From: CAZBDU01 sp964490725
GTDB taxonomy: Bacteria > Spirochaetota > Spirochaetia > SZUA-6 > DRHE01
NCBI GenBank assembly: GCA_964490725.1
Contig: CAZBDU010000081.1
Location: forward strand, 1-25,504
DNA length: 25,504 nucleotides
Direction: 5' to 3'
Positions 21,247-25,504 of this stretch are shown here, one piece after another; the first letter of the stretch is position 1, and every line of letters begins with the position of its first letter. The notes beneath the pieces were generated by a model. The model had not been told where the DNA came from and made no database searches. It saw only the letters and a program-made list of their open reading frames with translations. Both the position numbers and the translations under genes were made by a program.

Positions 21247-23385
21247 ATGGTGGGGCGGCGGGGCGAAGGCGCCCGGATTCACCTGCGGCGGGTGGAGGTG
21301 CGCTCCTGCGGTCCGGTGAGCTCCTTCGACGAGCCCCTGGCCCCGCTGACGGTCATCTACGCCGGCAACGAGCGCGGCAAGACCACCCTGGTCGAGAACA
21401 TCCTGGCCTCGCTCTTCCGCGATCCCCGGGACCGGATGTACCCGCAGGTCCGCCAGGAGTTCCTGGGCGCCTCACGGGTGACCGTTTCCGGGCTGGAGGG
21501 GGAGGAGGTGGTCTTCACCCCCCAGGACCGGCGGACCCTGGATTCTCATCTCAGCGCCGGCCAGCGGGGGCTGCCGCGCAGCCTCTTCCACCTGTTGTTC
21601 GTCCGCGGCGCCGAGACGGGCATCATCCCCGAGCACGGCGGGGTGAGCCGGGAGGTGCTGAAGGCCCTGCTCTCCCGACAGCAGCTCTACGAGTCCATCC
21701 GCCGCCGGCTGCCCGGGGAGGTGGGCTACACCACCCTGGAGGAGGGCCTGCTGGTGCCGCGCCGGCGCACCGGCGCGGCGAAGACCTTCGGGGAAGCCCG
21801 CGCCGCCCTGGAGGCGCTGCAGCGCGCCTCGGAGCTCTTCCACAACGGCCTCTCGGAGTCGGAGGCCGTGCGTCTGGAGGCCAGCCGCGCGCGGCTGGCG
21901 GGGGAGCTGGCCGCCCAGGAGAGGGCGCGCCGTCACCTGGCATGGCTCCTCAGCCGGCGGGTCCAGTCCGCAAAGCGCGAGCTGGCCCGCAGCAGCGAGG
22001 CGGAGGTCGAGGAGCTCGCGGAGGCGGCCAGGGAACACCTGCGGGCCCAGCAGGAGCTGGCCGCGCGCCGGAAGGAGCTGGAGGGGTGCCAGCGCGTGGA
22101 GGAGGACGGCCGCTGGCTGGAGGCCGCGGGGCAGCGCTACGAGCGGCTCCAGACGGGCTCCGGCTCCCGCCTGGCGGAGAAGCTGGCGTTCCTCCTCACC
22201 GCGGTCCTGCTGGCGGCCTCCATGGCGGCCTTCTTCCTGGCGGCCCCCCTCCTTCCCCTGCTGCTGGGGGCGGCAGTGGTGGCCTTCGCCGCGGGTCTCC
22301 TGCTGGCGTTCCTGCCCAACCGCGGGCGGCCCGGGGGAGGCGCCGCGGCGGAGGGCGAGGCCCTGCGGGAGGAGTTTCGCCGGCGCTTCGGCCGGCCCCT
22401 GGGCTCGGGGGCGGACTTTCAGGTGGCGCGCTCCGAGCTGGACAGGCGCGCGGGCGGCTGCCGGCAGAGCGAAGAGCAGGCCGCGGCCGCCGCCCGCCGG
22501 CTGGCCGGGCTGGCCGCAAAGGTGCGGGAGGGCCTGGCCGCGGCCGGCTCCCCCGAGACCGCCGAGGAGCGGTGGCCCCAGGCGGCCGCCGGGCTGCGGG
22601 CCCGCCGCAGGCAGCTGGAGGCCGAGCTGGCCGAAGACCGGGCCCGGTTGGAGCAGCTCGGGGTGGATCCCAGCGACTACCTGGAGGACTCTCCCGGGGT
22701 GGAGTACTCCCGGGCCGAGGAGGAGCGCCTCAGGGAGGAGGCCGCTGCGGCGGCGCAGGCCCTGGAGCAGGAGCGCCGCCGGGGTGAGGAGGAGCGCAAG
22801 GCCCTGGTGGAGCACATCGGCCTGGAGGCGGCCTACGCCGGCCTGGAAGAGGTGGCGGAAGCGGTGGCCTCCCGGGAGGCGGAGCTGCGCGCGCAGATGG
22901 TGGACGCGCTTGCCCTCATGATCGCCGGGCACGTGGTGGAGGACGCCCTGGAGGAGCTGCGCCGGCAGGAGGACGAGGAGCTGGAGCGGGTGCTCAACCG
23001 CGCGGAGGTGGCGGAGCTCCTCCGGAGGTTCACCGGCCGCTACGAGCGCCTGGGTCTCCAGGGCGAGCAGCTATGGGTGGGCGCCGGCCAGGCCCGCTAC
23101 CAGCTGGGCTCGCTCAGCACCGGCGCCCGGGAGCAGGTCCTGCTGGCGCTGCGCATGGGAGTGGCGCGGGTGCTCAGCGGCAGCCAGTCCCTGTTCCTGA
23201 TATTGGACGACGCCTTCCAGTACTCGGACTGGCAGCGCCGGCAGGCGCTGGTGGAGCAGGCGGTGGAGATCGTGCGCGACGGCTGGCAGGTGGTGTACCT
23301 GACCATGGACGACGACGTGCGGGACCGCTTCCTGGCCGCCTCGGAGGGGCTGCCGGAGGGAGCGTTCAGGTTGATCCGGCTGTGA
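21247..23385 (+). CDS. SbcC/YhaN-like ATPase with coiled coils and a central transmembrane hairpin
   Basis: 712 aa. Walker A is GNERGKTT (about 40-47); the ABC-type signature is LSTGAREQVLLALRMG (623-638) and Walker B LFLILDDAFQYSDW (649-662), so both halves of a Rad50-type head are present. Between them lie long charged coiled coils (about 190-300 and 385-600). Where SbcC/Rad50 has a CxxC zinc hook, this protein has two hydrophobic segments at about 310-358 (FLLTAVLLAASMAAFFLAAPLL, then LLGAAVVAFAAGLLLAFLP). This is the arrangement I recall for YhaN-like proteins. It is far shorter than SbcC (about 1000 aa). It would couple ATP binding to DNA-end processing by the upstream nuclease, possibly at the membrane. 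ATG at 21247 is preceded by GCGGAGGGG. Confidence 0.9.
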   Translation: MVGRRGEGARIHLRRVEVRSCGPVSSFDEPLAPLTVIYAGNERGKTTLVENILASLFRDPRDRMYPQVRQEFLGASRVTVSGLEGEEVVFTPQDRRTLDSHLSAGQRGLPRSLFHLLFVRGAETGIIPEHGGVSREVLKALLSRQQLYESIRRRLPGEVGYTTLEEGLLVPRRRTGAAKTFGEARAALEALQRASELFHNGLSESEAVRLEASRARLAGELAAQERARRHLAWLLSRRVQSAKRELARSSEAEVEELAEAAREHLRAQQELAARRKELEGCQRVEEDGRWLEAAGQRYERLQTGSGSRLAEKLAFLLTAVLLAASMAAFFLAAPLLPLLLGAAVVAFAAGLLLAFLPNRGRPGGGAAAEGEALREEFRRRFGRPLGSGADFQVARSELDRRAGGCRQSEEQAAAAARRLAGLAAKVREGLAAAGSPETAEERWPQAAAGLRARRRQLEAELAEDRARLEQLGVDPSDYLEDSPGVEYSRAEEERLREEAAAAAQALEQERRRGEEERKALVEHIGLEAAYAGLEEVAEAVASREAELRAQMVDALALMIAGHVVEDALEELRRQEDEELERVLNRAEVAELLRRFTGRYERLGLQGEQLWVGAGQARYQLGSLSTGAREQVLLALRMGVARVLSGSQSLFLILDDAFQYSDWQRRQALVEQAVEIVRDGWQVVYLTMDDDVRDRFLAASEGLPEGAFRLIRL

Positions 23386-23398
23386 AGGAGAGCACCCC

Positions 23399-24200
23399 TT
23401 GAGGGCGCACGCCGCGCCGCCCCTGGTGGACACCCACGCCCACCTCGGCGATCCGGTGTTCGATCCGGACCGGGCGGAGGTGCTGGCCCGGGCCGCGGCG
23501 GCGGGGGTGGGCGCGGTGCTCACGGTGGGGGAGACCCTGCCGGAGGCGCGGCGCATCCTGGAGCTTGCCGGGGCTCATCCGCTGCTGCGGCCGGCCGCAG
23601 GGCTATACCCTGGGGTGCTGGAGCCGGCCCAGGCGGGGGAGCTTTGCGACCTCATCCGGGACAACCGCAGCCGTCTGGCCGCCATCGGCGAGGTGGGTCT
23701 GGACTACTGGCTTGCGAAGGAAGAGGCCCACCGGGAGCTGCAGCGGGAGATCTTGGCCCTGTTCGTGGATCTGTCTTTGGAGACCGGCCTGCCTCTGAAC
23801 GTGCACTCCCGCTCCGCCGGCAGGCAGGCGGTGGAGCTGCTCCTGGAACGCGGCGCCCGCAGGGTGCAGCTCCACGCCTTCGACGGCCGCGCCTCCACCG
23901 CCCTGCCGGCCGTGGAGGCGGGGTACCTGTTCTCGGTGCCTCCCTCGGTGGCGCGCTCGCGGCAGAAACAGAAGCTGGTGCGGGCTCTTCCCCTGGGATG
24001 CCTGCTCCTGGAGACGGACAGCCCCGTGCTGGGTCCCGAGCCGGCGGGGCGCAACGAGCCGGCGAACCTGCACGTGGCGCTGGAGGCGGTGGCCGCCCTC
24101 AAGGGGCTGGCGCCGGGGGGAGGTGCGGGAGGCGGTGTGGGCCAACACCAGCCGCCTCTACGGCGATCTGACGGCGCCGCCGGCAGGTGCGAGGCGGTGA
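23399..24200 (+). pseudogene. tatD: TatD-family metal-dependent hydrolase, frameshifted near its C-terminus
   Basis: TTG start at 23399 with AAGGAG at 23385-23390. TatD motifs are complete: Asp11, His13 and His15 in DTHAHLGD, Glu98 in IGEVGLDYW, His136 in NVHSRSAG, His159 in HAFDG and Asp207 in ETDSP, so a TIM-barrel hydrolase with DNase or exonuclease-type activity is expected. After ALKGLAPG the reading frame runs into Gly/Arg-rich nonsense to 24529. Removing one G from the G6 run at 24115-24120 restores the expected ending EVREAVWANTSRLYGDL and a TGA at 24198-24200. All catalytic residues lie before the slip. It may be a sequencing error, a real frameshift, or a programmed one. The gene follows the SbcC-like gene by 13 bp, so it is in the same DNA-processing operon. 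Confidence 0.85.
24115..24120 (+). other. G6 slip site in tatD
   Basis: Six G residues follow GCGCC and precede AGGTGC. The upstream frame encodes KGLAPG; the frame after removal of one G encodes EVREAVWANTSRLYGDL, the usual TatD ending. The site therefore marks the frame change. Confidence 0.8.
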
Positions 24201-24234
24201 GGGGGGCCGCCCGGGGAGGGCGGCATTGCCGGCG

Positions 24235-25452
24235 CTACCGATCCTGCTCGGCGAAGAAGACCTGGTGGAGCCGCACCGCCGAGGAGCCGCCTTCCGCCAG
24301 GAAGACGCTGCCGGTGATGCCCGGGAGGCTCGCCTCCACGGCGCCGGCGACCGCCTGTGAGGCGGGGGGTGGCTCCCAGGCGGTCAGGGTCTGGAGGAAG
24401 CGCTGCGCCTCGGCGGTGAGGCGCCCCCGCAGCGCCGCAGCCGTATCCGGCGGCCGGCCGGCGGGAGCCGCCTGGGACCCTTCTTCCTGGCCCTCCTGCG
24501 GCGGCCGGGCCAGGGCCTCCAGCAGGTAGGAGATGAGGATCTTGTCGCGGAGGTCGGAAAAGAGGGAGCCGTCGCCCAGCAGGTCCGCTCCGTAGAGCCG
24601 TCCGTCGATGGCCGCGACCACGCCGACGGGGGTGCCGGCCGGCCCGCCCTCCTGCGGTGGCCAGCGGGCCGCCACGGCCTCCAACGCCGGGCGCACCCGG
24701 TCCATCAGCTCGCCCGGGGCGAGGTTCGCGGTGTAGTCCGCCGTCTCGTTCGCAGCGCCCTGGGCCGCGTTGAGCTCGGCCACCTTGGACCACACCGCCT
24801 GCTGCCCGGCCTCCCCGACCACCGTCTTGCGCAGCGACCCCTGCGCCACCAGCTGCTTTCCGGAGGTGAGCTTCTCCGGCTCCCGGCTTTCCGCCAGGGG
24901 ATGCCACCGCCCCTGTTCCACGCAGAACACCTCCAGGGCGGTCGCTTCAGCGCCGGGCGGAACCAGGGTGTCCGCCCGAACCACCCGGTTCTGGCGTCCG
25001 CCCTTGATCACCTCGCCCGCCATCAGGAACAGAGGGCGTCCGGAGCGGTTGTGGATCAGCAGCTGCCCCACCCGCGGGCCCGAGGAGGCCTGCTGGACCT
25101 GCGCGCCCTGCCACTCCTCCTGGGCCTGGAGGCGCTGCAGCGTCTGCCCTTCCGCCGGGCTTTCCCCCCCGCCGGGGGGAAGCGGTCCCGCCTCCGGGTT
25201 GGCCGTCCCCGAATCCTCGCCGGCGATCTCGGTGATCTCCACCGCTCCCGCGGCGATCCCCTGGTCCAGAGAGAGGTAACCGAGGGGCTCCCCGCCCGGC
25301 GGCGCGAGCACCGGCCAGAACAGGACGTTGCCCGCCTCGATGGCGGGAGCCAGGCTCAGCTCCAGGGCCTGCACGGGGGGAGCCCCGGCCGCCGCCAGGA
25401 CCGCCGCCAGGGCCACCGCCGCGCCGGGCCGTCCGCTCGCGTTGTGCCTCAT
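24235..25452 (-). CDS. Exported ARPP-1 (DUF6569) family protein
   Basis: 405 aa from the ATG at 25452, chosen because it puts a signal peptide (AAVALAAVLAAAGAPPVQA, cleavage near residue 29) directly after a short basic start; a GTG at 25470 lies inside a hairpin. The ARPP-1 signature is present: NVLFWPVLAPPGG, YLSLDQGIAAGAVEITEI, LFLMAGEVIKGGRQNRVV (about 141-158) and VFCVEQGRW (about 175-183). The family was named for association with rhodanese/phosphatase-type proteins, and its function is unknown. A Gly/Pro/Gln-rich insert (about 80-125) separates two conserved parts. The C-terminal part has VVAAIDGRLYGADLLG and ends in LHQVFFAEQDR. It is convergent with the tatD gene. Start uncertain within 18 nt. 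Confidence 0.88.
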   Translation of the reverse strand: MRHNASGRPGAAVALAAVLAAAGAPPVQALELSLAPAIEAGNVLFWPVLAPPGGEPLGYLSLDQGIAAGAVEITEIAGEDSGTANPEAGPLPPGGGESPAEGQTLQRLQAQEEWQGAQVQQASSGPRVGQLLIHNRSGRPLFLMAGEVIKGGRQNRVVRADTLVPPGAEATALEVFCVEQGRWHPLAESREPEKLTSGKQLVAQGSLRKTVVGEAGQQAVWSKVAELNAAQGAANETADYTANLAPGELMDRVRPALEAVAARWPPQEGGPAGTPVGVVAAIDGRLYGADLLGDGSLFSDLRDKILISYLLEALARPPQEGQEEGSQAAPAGRPPDTAAALRGRLTAEAQRFLQTLTAWEPPPASQAVAGAVEASLPGITGSVFLAEGGSSAVRLHQVFFAEQDR

Positions 25453-25461
25453 GTCCGACAA

Positions 25462-25504
25462 GTCTACCACCCCCGGCGGGGTTTCACCGCCGGGGGTGGT
25501 AGAC
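25462..25504 (-). repeat. Perfect 18-bp inverted repeat at the window edge, upstream of the ARPP-1 gene
   Basis: GTCTACCACCCCCGGCGG (25462-25479) is the exact reverse complement of 25487-25504, with a 7-nt loop (25480-25486). The stem reaches the last base of the window and may continue. It lies about 10 nt before the ARPP-1 ATG and includes the alternative GTG at 25470 and the only G-rich ribosome-site-like sequence. It could be a terminator of an upstream gene or a block to translation. Confidence 0.8.

Noticed and set aside
24121..24529. Continuation of the tatD frame beyond the G6 run
   Set aside because: The sequence becomes Gly/Arg/Ser-rich and overlaps the ARPP-1 gene antisense; the normal ending is in the alternative frame.

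Overview
This is a GC-rich bacterial chromosomal window packed with genes on both strands, with short intergenic gaps and many 1-8 bp stop/start overlaps. No rRNA, tRNA, CRISPR array, transposase or phage gene was found. The lineage cannot be fixed from the sequence alone. Two clues fit a spirochaete-like anaerobe: the phosphonate-type binding protein begins its mature region with a Gly-Gly-Gln-Gly-Glu motif after a cysteine-less signal peptide, a pattern I associate with spirochaete binding proteins, and there is a complete ferredoxin-linked 2-oxoacid oxidoreductase. This placement is an inference.

Layout. 1-2584 (minus): the N-terminal part of an AddB/RecB-like PD-(D/E)XK nuclease-family protein that runs off the left edge, and an HtrA-like serine protease with a PDZ domain but no signal peptide. 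2718-4702 (plus): a promoter, a four-helix membrane protein, a histidine phosphatase, a structured non-coding stretch and a small PD-(D/E)XK-like protein. 4703-6078: a secreted OB-like small protein (plus) convergent with a thioredoxin (minus); the thioredoxin has a near-consensus promoter with a palindrome filling its spacer. 6272-8319 (plus): an SDR dehydrogenase and an MFS transporter, almost overlapping. 8367-13198 (plus): a strong promoter and a four-gene phosphonate operon (binding protein, ATPase, fused double permease, PhnX phosphonoacetaldehyde hydrolase); no PhnW aminotransferase is in the window. 13201-20051 (minus): a long probable operon starting at a promoter near 20023-20051. 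It holds a URO-D/corrinoid-methyltransferase-like protein, korD-korA-korB-korC, a 63-aa protein, an AttH/CrtC-like lipoprotein, a DUF1295 membrane enzyme and a small membrane protein. 20137-24200 (plus): a promoter giving an almost leaderless transcript, an SbcD/YhaO-like nuclease, an SbcC/YhaN-like ATPase with a transmembrane hairpin where a zinc hook would be expected, and a tatD gene with an apparent +1 frameshift in a G6 run. 24235-25452 (minus): an exported ARPP-1 (DUF6569) protein, with a perfect 18-bp inverted repeat at the window edge just upstream of it.

Functional themes are phosphonate use (carriage of a C-P compound into the cell and cleavage of phosphonoacetaldehyde to acetaldehyde and phosphate), low-potential 2-oxoacid metabolism coupled to a methyltransferase-like protein and envelope lipid/lipoprotein genes, and DNA end processing. 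The least familiar combinations are the URO-D-like/KOR/AttH/DUF1295 gene string and the membrane-anchored SbcC-like protein.
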